A stretch of DNA of 64,000 nucleotides from Symbiodinium natans (GCA_905221605.1 CAJNDS010002092.1:586108-650107), one strand, 5' to 3'. Positions 37,442-48,850 are shown, numbered from the stretch's first letter. Numbers and translations are program-made. Notes: generated by a model from the letters alone, not told the origin.

Positions 37442-37473
37442 TCCCTCCACGCGGCCAGAGGGTTTTGTGCGAA
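37442..37473 (+). CDS. Small candidate exon
   Basis: Acceptor CCTGAAG, donor GCGAA/GTTTTAGGG, reads SLHAARGFCA. Between CCCTAAA and TTTAGGG. Short, so weak. Confidence 0.3.
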
Positions 37474-38528
37474 GTTTTAGGGTTTAGGGTTTAGGGCTTA
37501 GGGTTTAGGGTTTAGGGTTTAGGGGCAGGAGTGGAATGCCATCGACCTTAGGCTCTCTGGGGTTCAGAGCCTTTAAAACCCTTGGCCCTTGAGCCCTCCA
37601 GCCCTGAAACCCATAAGCCCGAAGGCCCTTGCACCCTTAAACGCTTAAGCCCTGAAGCCCTGAAGCCCTGAAGCCCTGAAGCCCTGAAGCCCTGAAGCGC
37701 TTCAGCCCCTTCAGCCCCTTCAACCCCCTTGAAGCCCTTGAAGACCTTGAAGCCTTGCCTAGCCAACTGTTGAACTTTGAACATTTAGGGGCTTCAGTAG
37801 TTTGTAGGAATTCAGAAAGTTTAACCCTTTTGGGGTTTTCTTATTTTGCAGGAATGAAGAAAGCTTAACCTTTTTTCTCTCCTTGGTTATTGCAGAAGTA
37901 AGATGCAGGTCGCCCCCAGCAAGGCCACTGACCTTTTGGAGCGAGGCCGCCTGCAAGTCGGGTTGGTGTGCTTAGGTTTTGTTTACGGTCGGGGGCCCCA
38001 AAACACCAAAAACCCTAAAACCCTAGAACCCTAAAACCCTAAAACCCTGAAACCCTAAAACCCTACAACCCTAAGACCCTAAAACCCTAAAACCCTAAAA
38101 CCCTAAAACCCTAAAACCCTAGAACCCTGAAACCCCAAAACCCTGAAACCCTAAAACCCTAAAACCCTGAAACCCTAACACCCAAAAACGAAATTCCACC
38201 GAGTTGGTGTTGGGGCTTGGGGATTAGGGTGCTAAGCCGATAAGCCTTAAATCCTCAACCGTTCGTTTCGGGCTTCAGCCTCCGACTTTTCCGGGTCAAG
38301 GCGTCAGAAGTCCAAGCCCTGATCTCTGAAGGTTTTTGGGATCTGCGTCTACATGAAGCCCCACCCCAGAAGCCTCATCCCTGAGAGGGTTAAAGCCTTA
38401 CTTTCTGGTTTCTATATAACCCTAGACCCTAAACCCTAAACCCTAAACCCTAAACCCTAAACCCTAAACCCTAAACCCTAAACCCTAAACCCTAAACCCC
38501 CTAAACCCTAAACCCTAAACCCTAAACC

Positions 38529-38588
<60 letters not shown>

Positions 38589-38602
38589 TCCCCAAACCGA
38601 AG
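37474..38602. repeat. TTTAGGG, GAAGCCCT octamers, CCCTAAAA octamers, CCCTCAA heptamers
   Basis: TTTAGGG 37478-37522. GAAGCCCT tandem 37655-37700. A possible exon at 37895-37955 (MQVAPSKATDLLERGRLQ). CCCTAAAA octamers 38008-38175. CCCTAAA 38415-38525. CCCTCAA 38527-38588. Confidence 0.7.
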
Positions 38603-38688
38603 CGTAGACTCCCATGCGACCCATGAGCTCATGGAGGTCTCGTCCGGGTGTCGAGATTCGGCAAGTCGAGCCCATTGGTGCAGGCAAG
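38603..38688 (+). CDS. Candidate exon
   Basis: Acceptor ACCGAAG, donor CAAG/GTGGTGGG. Reads VDSHATHELMEVSSGCRDSA, then SRAHWCRQ. Open for 28 codons in one frame only. Confidence 0.4.
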
Positions 38689-39400
38689 GTGGTGGGTTGA
38701 GGGCTTTGTTCCCCAAACCCTAAACCTTAAACCTTAAACCCTACACCCTAAACCCCAAACCCTAAACCCTAAACCCTAAACACAAAACCCTAAACCCTAA
38801 ACCCTAAACCCTAAACCCTAAACCCTAAACCCTAAACCCTAAACCCTGAACCCTCAACCCTGAACCCTAAACCCTGAACCCTAAACCCTAAACCCCAAAC
38901 CCTAAACCCTAAACCCTTCACCCTAAACCCTGAACCCTAAACCCTGAAGTCTAGGGTTCTGGTCAGGGCCTAGGTGTAGCACCGGAGCCTGCTTTTCAAC
39001 GCCGCGTATCGCCCGCCTCGGCCCTGCTAGGGTTCAGGTGAGGCCAGGCGTTGGTGTAGGGTTTAGGCTTTTAGGGTTCAGGGTTTACGGCTTAGGGCTT
39101 ACCTGGTCCTTCGTATGGCCTCCTTTTTGTGACCCCAAGAGCAAAAACTGGTAAGACCAAAAAAAACAACCACATGACCCCATAAGAAACGGAAAACCAA
39201 AAAATGGAACTCTGAAGCAAGCCCCAAACCCAGACACCCTAAACCCTATAACCCTTAACCCTAACACCCTGCTGGCCGGACATCCTTTGGAGCTGGGATG
39301 TGGAAGTGCAGGGTTTGGGGTCTATAGGGTTTATAGGGTTTAGGGTTGCTAGGGTTGTGAAGGTTTTTTAAGCTTCTGCTTTGGAGCGCCGGCTTTTCCA
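38689..39400. repeat. Long CCCTAAA array and spacer
   Basis: CCCTAAA 38715-38950 with CCCTGAA/CCCTCAA variants. A short exon-like piece at 38986-39030 (PAFQRRVSPASALL). TTTAGGG traces 39055-39100 and 39305-39350. Confidence 0.65.
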
Positions 39401-40430
39401 GCAGTAGTCGCCATGCATGTGGTGGCAGGAGCATGGATGAAGCTCATTCTGTCGAGATAGCACATTGCATGTAGCAAAAAGCATCATGCAATCAATCTGT
39501 ACATTTCAACATGGATGCCTGATCATGGCCCGTTTTTGCTGGATTTGTCTGGCTTTTGCAAGCTGTGTTGATTGCACTCCCTTGTAGGGTTTTACGTGCC
39601 ACTTTGGGTTATAGAGGTTTATCTGGATTTAGTGTGAGGAAAACTTCCTCAAGTTATAGGGTTTGTATGAGACCTTTCATGTCTTGTGACCCCTCCCCAA
39701 GAAAAGAACCTATGCAAGCCCCAAAAACGAAGACTATATGCAGGACCCACAATGGTTGCAGAGTTTCGAGGGTTGAAAGGTTTATAGGGATATATGGGAG
39801 AGTTTTGTTTCGGGAAGACAGAAAGTGAGTGGTCATACTCAACCGTCTTGGTGTTTGTTGGTTGCTCTGCTCTTCTTCTGGTTTAGGGTATTAGGGTATT
39901 AGGGTATTATAAGGACTCAAGGGCTTGTGCTACGCCAGCATGCTCTCTTCACAACCTATCCCTAAATACCCCGCCTACTAGCCCCAGAAGCCCTATAGGT
40001 TTTCGGGGTATGTAGAAGGTAGGGTGGTAGGGTTCCAGGGTTCTAGGGTTTATATAGGGTCTCTCTCTAATATATAGGCTATACAAAAAAAATATATATA
40101 TATATAGGGCTTAGAATACAGAATATCCCTATAGAAACCCAAGCCCTACTAGCCTACCCCATAAGCCCTGTAAAAGCCTTTTAAAAGCTTGAAAAGCCTG
40201 TAAAACAGCCTAAAACTGAAACCCTTATATTGCTTCTGCTGCAAGGCCAGCATTCTCTAGAACCCGAGGCCCTGTATCCCCCACCTTTACAGTTTCAAGC
40301 CCTTTATGCCCTAAAACTGGAACCCTTACACTGGCCTATCTCTCTCCCCCGACCCCCCCATCTCTATACGCAAGCCAAAACTCGAAAACTCCAACCTTGA
40401 ATTTGAAACCACTGGAACCTTGACACTGGG
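39401..40430. other. Mostly unique sequence
   Basis: 39556-39828 is open on plus (LIALPCRVLRATLGYRGLSG) without clear splice sites. 39880-40180 has GGGTATTA triplets and an AT microsatellite. 40190-40430 has spaced AACCC motifs. No supported gene. Confidence 0.4.
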
Positions 40431-40615
40431 ACCCTAGAACCGCTAAAGTCCTTGATCCCAAAGGATCTTTAGGGTTTATAGGGTTTAGGGTTGTCGCAAT
40501 TGTCCCTTAATCCTCTCTTGCGAAACCCTAGAACCTCAACGCCCTTGCTCCCAAAGGATCTTTAGGGTTTATAGGGTTTAGGGTAGTCACAATTGTCCCT
40601 TAATCCTCTAGCAAC
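40430..40615. repeat. 93-bp tandem duplication
   Basis: CCCAAAGGATCTTTAGGGTT starts at about 40457 and 40550. Each copy continues TATAGGGTTTAGGGT, then CAATTGTCCCTTAATCCTCT. It contains a telomeric unit. Confidence 0.8.
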
Positions 40616-40779
40616 CGCAAAGACCTCCCGAAACAAACCTTTGAAGACCCAGTAAAGCACGAGAAACCAACTGCGAAGCCACTAAAGACCTTCATGGGCT
40701 GGAAAACGCAAGAGAGACAAAGCAGAACGCCCTCCAGCACCGGACAACCAACCATCAACTTCCCCAGAATCCCAAGAGA

Positions 40780-41215
40780 AGCTTCTGAAGAGCTTGCAAA
40801 TCCAGAAAAAACAAAGCGTACATCTTAAGACCTGCAAAACCCGAAAAACCAAAGAACAAATGAACGCCTGCAACGTCCGGAGAACAAAAAAACAACAAAA
40901 CCAAAAACAAAGAAGACCTGCAACACCCGGAAAACCAAAAAGCGCAAAAAACCAAAAACTGAAGACCAGCAAGGGCCTAGAAACCAAAAATCTCAAAACC
41001 AAAAACCCAAGACCTTCCGAAAAACCAAAAAACTGGCTTCGAAAACCCAAAACACCCCAAAACAGAAACCAACGGAAAACCAGAAAAACAGCACGGAAAA
41101 CCAAAAAACTGCGCAAGAAACGCACGGAAACCAACAGAAAAATTAGAGACCTCCCCCCGACCAAAAAATTGGTATTTCTAGACAAAAAGGAAAACCAAGA
41201 AACCTAACAACCCCA
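40780..41215. repeat. A-rich tandem repeats (CAAAAACC / GACCTGCAACACCCGGAAAA)
   Basis: About five degenerate units of 47-50 bp starting GACCTGCAAAACCCGAAAAA. The vocabulary (AAACCAAAAA) matches the loop of the foldback at 36.7 kb. The Lys/Asn-rich plus ORF is a by-product. Confidence 0.55.
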
Positions 41216-41389
41216 AAAATTTGGTAAACCCACCCTGAATGCAAAAACACACCATGCGCGGGACACAAACTCGACAGATGTCATGGAGGTGCCAAGAGGG
41301 TTTAGGGTTTAGTGGGGGTTCTTCTTAAAGAAACCCTATACCCCTACAACTGGGAACGGTATCGCAGTGTAAAAGCACGAACAAGGATA

Positions 41390-42960
41390 TGAATGAACAT
41401 CTGAATGAATATACGAAGTGAGGACACGTCATAGTAAAATTTATAAGGGCCCCTTCGTTCTATTTGCATTGTAAATAGGCCCTTTCACATAATCCTTTGC
41501 GTCACTTCTTTCTTCTAATAATTCCCGGGCGCTAACTTCTTTCTTTTAATATGCGCCCGTGATATAATATTAACAGACGAAGAGAAAGAGCGAACTGATT
41601 TGTAATGGAGAAAACGAAGTGAAAGAAAGCACGAAATTAGTAAGCGATTGAACGAAACAAGGAAATACGCGGGCACACAATGAGTCTTTTAAAAAGCCCG
41701 CGGGAACAGGAATAATAATATGATGAAGAGAGTAAATGAGTTAGTTTATAAGCGAGCGAAGCGAGCGCAATAAACGTAACGAATGTACGAACGAAATACA
41801 CGCGCATACCAAAAGCCCTTTAACGTCGCGTGATATAATATTATTACTGTCATTCCGGCGCTCACCATATTCTTTTCATGCGCCGGTGTAATGATTTGAA
41901 TAAAGTGAAGAGAACATTAAAGGGCGCATTAATAATATTATCAGGACACGCATGAATATTATTAATGGGGCCTTTAAGTGAACGAAACAAGAACTGTTTT
42001 GCCGTGCGTTAATATAATGTGTACACGTGTGAACTAAGTTATAGTACAAACGCGCCCGCAAAATTAGCCCTTTAATTATTGCATTCACGGGCCCCTTTTG
42101 ACCATAGAATTAATACTGGCCCGTGCGCTACATTCACCACCTTTGTCTTGCTCACGCGGTTCTTTCTTATTGTTACAGTGAGCTTGCGAACCGCGTAAAC
42201 GAAGAACGAAATCAAATTATAAATGAACGAAAGGAGTGCATGAATTTAATGAGTGATTGAGTGAGCGCCCCAACATCAGGTTCTCCAGCTATAACAGTGT
42301 CACGCCTTAAAATCATGAGCCAGGAAACTAGACCATTGAGCCCCCACATTCACCCTTAGATTTAGTACTGTGTTCCCATCCTATTCTCGGGGTCTTATTG
42401 CGTGCGGAGTTATAATATTATAACATGCAAGGAACATAATGACCGCGCGATATTAATATTATAACGTACAGCATTATGAGCGCAAAATGAGGACTGCGCT
42501 CATTATATTATATTACAAGCGAGCTCAATTAGCGAGCAAAAGAAGAGACTTAAATGACAAGGGAGTGAATGAGTTTATGAATGAACAACCGCGTGCATTT
42601 AATGAACGAAGTGTGAAGAGAACAATGTGAAGAAAATGTTATTACAAGCGCAATGAAGATATGAATAAGCGCGTGAGTAGTATTAACTGAACGTGTGAAC
42701 GAAACCAGCTATTACTTTCATAATCTTGTTTGCGCTTGTAATTTAATTGTAATGAAACGCAGTGAAAGCACGAATTAAACGAGGAAAGCGCACACAATAG
42801 TATTAAAATGAATGCGTGCTCACTTCGTTCACACCTTTATTCATACTGTTCTCTTCACGGGCGTCACATGATTTCGTTAATGTGCGCCCTGGTACCATGT
42901 GAGTCCATTTCTGAACCCCCATCCATGCTACATTCCAGAACCACCCATTCAATGTCTAAT
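41390..42960. other. AT-rich block with many small GC-tipped hairpins
   Basis: Dense AATATTAT, GAACGAA and GCGC words, with hairpins such as GCGGGC ... GCCCGC (about 41660-41706) and CGCGGTTC ... GAACCGCG (about 42156-42197). No telomeric repeats, no long ORF. Looks foreign to its surroundings; organelle-derived or an old satellite are possible. Confidence 0.5.
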
Positions 42961-43074
42961 TGCATCTATTCCTAAAAACCCCAAAAAATGGTCATACCAA
43001 AAAAAATTGGTAATACCAGAAATTTCTGGTTTCCAGGATTCGGAGTATGAAAAGGAGTACGTTGGAGGGATCAG

Positions 43075-43660
43075 GTAGGGCTTAGGGCTTCGGGCTTAGG
43101 GCTTAGGGCTTAGGGTTTAGGGTTTAGGGGTTAAGTTAAACAATTGAGCCCTGACCACAGACTTAGGGTGTGTAGCTATACACCAGCCAGCACTGCCCGA
43201 GCAGCCCGTGTGCTGGCGGTAGCACGGCCGTGACGTTGCAGTGTGACGGTTTTCTTTCCGTGGCGTACGATGATCAAAACAGCTACGGCGGGGAAGGGGT
43301 GTGGCCGGAGGGGTGGGGTTCTGATGGTTTACACTAATTAGTGGTTAGTCGGGGTTTTTTATTCGGGTTTAGTTCGTTTACTTGGGGGCTTGACAGTCGG
43401 CCATGGAGCAATGCCACACGGGCGGATGCGAATTTATTCGCATAACTCAAATTCCCCCAAAACACTCCATTGAACCCTAAGCCGAAAAAAGTTCCCTCCC
43501 TAAAGCCTTACACCCTGAACTCGCAGGCTGCAAAACCCCAAGGCCCCAAGCCCTGTACTTAGGGATACTTGGAAATAATGTTTAACCCACGCTCTAAACC
43601 CGAAACCCTAAACCCTAAACCCCAAATCCTAAACACTAAATCCTGAACCCTAGAAACCTC
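43075..43660. repeat. TTTAGGG run, unique sequence, degenerate CCCTAAA
   Basis: 43078-43130 TTAGGGC/TTTAGGG; unique 43140-43440; CCCTAAA-like 43590-43655. Confidence 0.5.
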
Positions 43661-43689
43661 AAGCTCAACCCCTCCCTTGGGCTTCGGCT

Positions 43690-43775
43690 TCGGAAGGACT
43701 CGCCCTGCTACCGGCCACCCGGGGCGGAGCTGCGTCCAGCGGCAGCAAGGGTCCCAGAACCGGCCCTTTCCCAGG
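43690..43775 (+). CDS. Candidate exon, weak
   Basis: Reads RKDSPCYRPPGAELRPAAAR, then VPEPALSQ before a TTTAGGG array. Acceptor not clear. Confidence 0.3.
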
Positions 43776-45095
43776 GGGGTTTAGGGTTTAGGGTTTCAGT
43801 GTAGGTTTTAGGGTGGTTTAGGGTTTAGGGTTTAGGGTTTATGTGGGGCACTCAGGGAGAAAGGTTTTGGGCTACTTAGGGTTAGTCCAGGGATTCACTC
43901 GTCTCTTACGCTCCGGCAAGCTTTGTCATAGGCATTGTGAGCTTCATTGAGTTGGCACAGCTATTTGCGTAGACCAGGAACCTTTTAGAGGTCTTCGCCC
44001 CCTAAATCCTAAAGCTTTGTACCCAAAGCCCGGCTAGGCCAAACCCCAAACCCCAAACCCGAAACCACAAACCCCAGAAGCGAAACCCCAAACCCTAAAC
44101 CCTGAACCCCAAACCCTAAACCCCCAAACCTTTACAAGCAACCCTTGCACTCTTGTATGAAGGTCCTTCGAAACCGCATCTTCTTCCCCGCCAGCGACGA
44201 CGAGCCTGGAGCCCGGGGCGCAAGGCATCGACCAGACCGTGGGTTCTACTAAGTCCAGTCAGGGTTTAGGGTTTAGGGTTTAGGGTTTAGGGTTTAGGGT
44301 TTAGGGTTTAGGGTTTAGGGTTTAGGGTTTAGGGTTTAGGGTTTAGGGTTTAGGGTTTAGGGTTTAGGGTTTAGGGTTTAGGGTTTAGGGTTTAGGTTTC
44401 GGGTTTCGGGTTTCGGGTTTTGGGTTTGGTTTTTTTGGGTTAAGGGTTTGGGATTTGTAGGGTCCGGGGTGTATAGGGTTGAGGGTTTAGGGCGTATAGG
44501 GTTTGGGGATTGGGGACTAGGGTTTAGGGTTTACGGGACTTGATGATGAAAGACTGAGAGAGGTATGAGTTAGCAAGCTACCTAAACTGCAATCCCTAAA
44601 TGAGAGTTGCAGGAGTAAGTAGACCTCAGCATCCCAAGCCACTCAGATATGGGGGTTTCCGAAAAGGTTATTTTAGGGTTTAGGGTTCAGGGTTTAGGGT
44701 TTAGGTTTAGGGTTTAGGGTTTAGGGATACCTCCGAAGAGTTTTGGGGGTTTCCGAAAATAGGGGTGCCTTACCGGGGTCCTTATTATAAGGGGATCCTA
44801 CTATTTGGGGATCTGTATCGGGGGTCCCCTGTTTTCATAAACCCCCATATGCCTTGCCTAAGATGTTTCAAACCCTAAACGCCTTGCCGCCTAAAGATGT
44901 GCCGACCCAGATGCCCAAACACTGGGATTTACAGAGTTTTGGGGTTCGGGTGTGGGTTCCTGAACCCTAAGCCCTAAGCCCTAAACCCTAAACCCTAAAC
45001 CCTAAACCCTAAACCCTAAACCCTAAACCCTAAACCCTAAACCCTAAACCCTAAACCCTAAACCCCAAGTCCTAAGCAGGGTCCGGGGATTTGAG
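43776..45095. repeat. Telomeric arrays, including the longest plus-strand TTTAGGG run
   Basis: TTTAGGG 43778-43842. CCCCAAA/CCCTAAA 44038-44130. TTTAGGG 44262-44395 (about 19 units), then TTTCGGG. TTTAGGG 44672-44728. Family B copy 44750-44855. CCCTAAA 44962-45065. At 44135-44230 the minus strand is open (PGSRLVVAGGEEDAVSKDLH), a possible minus exon. Confidence 0.65.
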
Positions 45096-45198
45096 CAGCC
45101 GAGCCTCGGCTCGCAAGACCGAGGCTGTCGAAGTTCCTTGAGAGCCCCGCAGACTACTTGGGCGAGCCAGGCCGGAATGTGGCTGGAACCCCACTTGG
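45096..45198 (+). CDS. Candidate 103-bp exon
   Basis: Acceptor GATTTGAG (or CAG at 45098), donor TTGG/GTTTAGGG. Reads AEPRLARPRLSKFLESPADY, then LGEPGRNVAGTPL. CCCTAAA array upstream and TTTAGGG downstream. Confidence 0.5.
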
Positions 45199-46010
45199 GT
45201 TTAGGGTTTAGGGTTTAGGGTTTAGGGTTTAGGGTTTAGGGCTTAGGATTTAGGATATTGGGGGGGGGGGGGGTACCTTATTGGGGTCCTCATTCTAAGG
45301 GGATCCTATTATGTGGGGTCTATGTTGGGGGTCCCCTGTTGTCGTAAACCCCCCACTTGATGAAGTTGGGGCTGCACACCTTATGGGGTTCTTAAGGGAG
45401 CTCCCCTAAGCTGCCCCTACTAAGGGGTTTAGGGTTTAGGGTTAAGGTTCCCTGGGTACCTACCCCCATGAACTCCCCTCCCAAAGGTAGAACCCCTTAA
45501 AATAGTGCCCTCCACTACTCTGCGTTCATTGTTAGGAACCCTTTTTGGAGCCTCCCAGGCGTCTGGGATCTTGATGAACTTGGGGCTGAACTCTATAGGG
45601 TTCTTCCCTACCCGCCATGAACTCACTCCCTGAACGACCCTATGAAAACCGGAAGCCCTCACCCCTAAACCGCAGTCTCCACCAAGAGTACCTTTTCAAG
45701 CCGAAAGCTATGAACCTCACGAAAACCCTAGTTCAACACTGTTTTTGCGCCTTTCTTTTCCAAGGCCCTAGAGGAGGCCTTAGAAGAAGCTCCGGCGGTG
45801 TTGAACCTCACGTTTTCAGGGCTTGGCCGGTTTCGGGTTCAGGGTTTAGGGTTGAGGGGTGCCTCATCACGGAAGCCTAAAGCCCGAAACCTGTGTGGTC
45901 CCAAACCCTGCGGACTTTAATCCTTAAAACTTTCCCGGGCTTTTCCTTTCTTGAAAGCCCCTTGTGCAACTTCATGATCTTCGCAGCCGTTTCCCTTGGG
46001 GGGGCTCGCA
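45199..46010. repeat. TTTAGGG array, introner B and G copies, spacer
   Basis: TTTAGGG 45199-45252. Family B 45262-45358 (GGTCCTCATTCTAAGGGGAT ... GTCGTAAACCCCCC). Family G 45376-45470 (GGGGTTCTTAAGGG ... GGTACCTACCCCC). 45480-46010 is mostly unique; the plus ORF 45617-45880 is not well supported. Confidence 0.55.
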
Positions 46011-46029
46011 GGTGCCTCGGAGTAGGTCC

Positions 46030-46110
46030 AGGTCCGCGTAGGTTTAGGGTTTAGGGTTTAGGGTTTAGGATTTAGGGTTCAGGGTTTAGGGTTTAGGGTT
46101 TAGGATCATG
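46030..46110 (+). repeat. TTTAGGG array
   Basis: About ten units with one TTCAGGG. Confidence 0.8.
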
Positions 46111-46177
46111 TGGGGGTTGTAACTTACGCTCCCGAGGTTCGGTTTTTTTGGAGACCCCGACCCTCAGTGAAAGCAGC

Positions 46178-46271
46178 TTGGGATGTTCCCCCTTATACAA
46201 ACAGTCCTTAATAGGGATTACAGTGCCCCCCTTTTATACTCCCTACTAAGGACTGCAAAAAACAGCCCTTA
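46178..46271. mobile_element. Introner family E, copy E2
   Basis: TTGGGATGTTCCCCCTTATA, then ACAGTCCTTAATAGGGATTA and CTCCCTACTAAGGACTG. The same arms as E1, but the right end is truncated before ACAG, a possible acceptor (46271). Confidence 0.6.
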
Positions 46272-46411
46272 CGTGCCTTCGGGGATCTTACTCGTTTGGG
46301 AAGCAGCGCGCTGCCTTGTGTGCCCGCCATGCCTCTGCCTACCTACGGCCCCGCCGGCGGCCTGTCTTTCGCCTCGCGCTCCTTGGCTGCTTCGTCAGCT
46401 TCCAGTCGTCA
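46272..46411 (+). CDS. Candidate exon after introner E2
   Basis: Acceptor AAAAAACAG; open frame reading PLRAFGDLTRLGSSALPCVP, then AMPLPTYGPAGGLSFASRSL. Ends near a GT (TCA/GTGTTGAC). Ser/Ala/Pro-rich. Unknown product. Confidence 0.4.
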
Positions 46412-46429
46412 GTGTTGACTCGGAGGCTC

Positions 46430-46970
46430 GAATATTGGGGTATATTTCCCAAAATGGGGGTTACCACTTTTAGACCGCAAATAAAATAGAATCCCCTTTA
46501 AGGGACGCCCCAAGAAGGGTACCCCTATTTTCGTAAACGTATGGGGTAGTTCGAGCTTGTTCCTTGGGAGCCTATAGATTTTCTTCCGAACCCCGCGCAC
46601 TTTCAAACCCGAAGCCGTAAGCCCCAACTCCCCCCACCTCCCTGCCCTGGCTGGTATGTAATAAGAAAAGAGACAATGAGGTACCCCATCTACTCCCGCC
46701 CTTAAAGGCTCTGTATGTATGTTTTGGAGTGGCAGGGAACGGAGCATACGTGATTCTTTGGCATGCATCTCTTCCCGAAATCAGCTCAAGCCTCTGCTCC
46801 AATTCTTCTCCCGCCCATCCCTCCCACAGACTGCTCGTGTGTCTTGACACACGAAGCGTGAATTCTTTTGACCTTCTTTGCCAGGGTTCTCTCGAATTGT
46901 CACCTTCAGACTGCTCAGAACTATTCCCGACCCTAATTCCCTCATTCCCTACGAAGAACCAGGGGTTCTT
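46430..46970. other. Family B fragment, unique sequence and family A fragments
   Basis: 46440-46545 has family B words (AAAATGGGGGTTACC, GGGTACCCCTATTTTCGTAA). 46650-46700 and 46928-46960 have family A words (AATGAGGTACCCC, ATTCCCTCATTCCCTACGAA). No supported exon. Confidence 0.45.
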
Positions 46971-47104
46971 GGAGGTTCATGGTACTTATTAACCAATTAT
47001 AACTCTACTTTTGACCCACTTATAAGCCCCTTAAGTGCCCCAACATGGTCATAAGTACAGTTAGAAGTGCAGTTATAGTTGGTTAATAAGTACCATGAAC
47101 CTCC
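46971..47104. mobile_element. Introner/MITE family F, copy F1
   Basis: 34-bp arms GGAGGTTCATGGTACTTATT, AACCAATTATAACT (46971-47004) and its inverse (47071-47104), one mismatch. A 134-bp foldback. A second copy starts at 63880. Confidence 0.8.
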
Positions 47105-47158
47105 AGTCCCCTAAGCCCTAAACCCGAAACCCGAAACCCTAAACCCTAAACCCTAAAC

Positions 47159-47253
<95 letters not shown>

Positions 47254-47273
47254 ACCCTAAACCCTCTTCCGAG
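47105..47273 (+). repeat. CCCTCAA variant array
   Basis: CCCTAAA 47112-47156, then about fourteen CCCTCAA units 47157-47262, ending at acceptor CTTCCGAG (47273). Confidence 0.85.
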
Positions 47274-48103
47274 GCTACGCCGCGCTGCAGCGCGTCTTCA
47301 ACGACAAGCTCCGGGAGTCTTACTGCTGGTTGGTAGGGAATGACGGAACGAGGTACCCTATACCCCCCTGTATATATATATATAAATAAATAAAATGTAT
47401 ATGTATATATATATATACACACTCTTTAAGGGACTATATAGGGCTCTTTATATATACCCTTCAAAGGGATCATATAGAATAGGGCCCTGTATATACCCTT
47501 TAAGGGACTATATAGGGTACCTCATATTCCCCCCCCCCCCCCCCCCCCAATTCCACACGAACCATCAGCAAGGAGTGGCACTGGCAGCGGGCCACGGGGA
47601 CCATGTTCCAGGTCTGGCAACCACCAGGCTGGGATGAGTTGTTTTTTGGTTGCTTGTTTGTCCTTAGGGTTTAGGGTTTAGGGTTCAGGGTTTAGGGTTT
47701 TTAAGTTAAGCCTCTTACAAAGAACCCTGAGAGAACAGAGAGAAGTCTCATCTTGACTCCCTTCATCAAGCAGACCTCGAGAACTGAAAACAAGTAAAGC
47801 AGAATACCCGTCCCCCCCGATGTTCGGAAACCCCCAAATGGTCGTGGCCTGAGGAGTCATCTTCGGCTGCCTGAAGAAGGAGCACTACGCGCAAGGAGAC
47901 GCGACAGAAGGAGTCGGGGTCAGGGCCCCAAAACCCCAACCCCCAGCCGACCCCCTAAGCCCCAAACCCTCAACCCTAAATCCTAGCCCTAAACCCTAAA
48001 CACTAAGCCCTAAGCCCTAAACTCTAAGCCCTAAACCCGAAACCCTAAGCCCAAAACCCAAACTTTTAGGGGCTTCGCCCTGATGCGCCAGCGCAGATTC
48101 TTG
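47274..48103 (+). CDS. Gene 2 fragment: four in-frame exons across introner A3 and telomeric introns
   Basis: Exons 47274-47328 (YAALQRVFNDKLRESYC), 47569-47648 (KEWHWQRATGTMFQVWQPPG, then WDELFF), 47854-47918 (VIFGCLKKEHYAQGDATEGV) and 48070-48103 (GLRPDAPAQIL). Phases match at all three junctions. Introns: 47329-47568 is an introner A copy, 47649-47853 contains TTTAGGG, 47919-48069 contains CCCTAAA-type repeats. Neither the start nor the stop is found. Unknown product. Confidence 0.6.
47329..47568 (+). mobile_element. Introner family A, copy A3 (gene 2 intron)
   Basis: Left arm GTTGGTAGGGAATGACGGAA, CGAGGTACCCTATA; right arm TATAGGGTACCTCATATTCC, C20 run (47529-47548), AATTCCACACGAACCATCAG. 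AT-rich interior with tandem TTTAAGGGACTATATAGGG words. GT and CAG ends fall on exon borders. Confidence 0.75.
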
Positions 48104-48850
48104 GTTTAACGAAGGTTCCACGGTTGCCTCACACTCAAAGACATGTTTGTTCAGTTCGGGTGTTCTTTACCAAGCCATCCCCTAAACCCTGAACCCTATG
48201 AACCCTGTGAACCCTATGAACCCTATGGACCCTATGATCCGTATGAACCCTATGAACCCTATGAACGCTATGAACCCTATGAACCCGATGAACCCCATAT
48301 GGTCAGTTCTCTAAATTATGGTCCCTACCCTAAATAAGAGAGGCCGCCTTAAAATAGGGACCCCGCAAGGGACCATATTTTTGAGAAGTGACCATATAAA
48401 CCCCACATAAACTCTTTGAATCCTAAACCTGCTGGCCCGGCTTTCGATGAGAGCAATCCTAAAGCAGCAAGACTTCGCCGAACACCATCCGGTCTTGTTT
48501 CATGTCGAGCCCCTAGCCTCTGCTGTTCGGAACAGCTGACAATAGTCGCTTGCGACAACGAAGCGCATCAACAAAACAAGAACTTACCACACAAGTCAAA
48601 AATACTTGCCGACTGGAAAAATTGCCCAAAGTAGCTTCGCTGCGGAGTTATGGTACTTGTTCGTGATGCTCTTTCCAAAGTAAAGCCTTACGAACACAAA
48701 TTGACACAAAGGATACTTAAGTGAATTGAAGACATGAACACCAAAGAAACTTTTGAAACAAATCAAGAAACTGACGTTACAGCGGTTCAACAACAAGTTG
48801 TACGACGCCAACATAACCGTGTCTTTGATTTACCAAAACCTCCTTGGTCC
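48104..48850. other. Spacer with minisatellite and unique AT-richer sequence
   Basis: Apart from the nonamer array, 48331-48375 has family B words (TTAAAATAGGGACCCC). 48380-48850 is unique, with small ORFs on both strands that lack support. Confidence 0.4.
48187..48296 (+). repeat. CCCTATGAA nonamer minisatellite
   Basis: About twelve 9-bp units; the plus frame reads repeated Pro-Tyr-Glu. A telomere-like nonamer, probably not a gene. Confidence 0.75.

Noticed and set aside
44262-44395. The longest TTTAGGG runs as interstitial telomere fusion points
   Set aside because: A fusion should show head-to-head long arrays. Here many separate short arrays occur, so fusion does not explain them.
47157-47262. 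CCCTCAA array as a CRISPR-like array
   Set aside because: No spacers; simple tandem heptamers.
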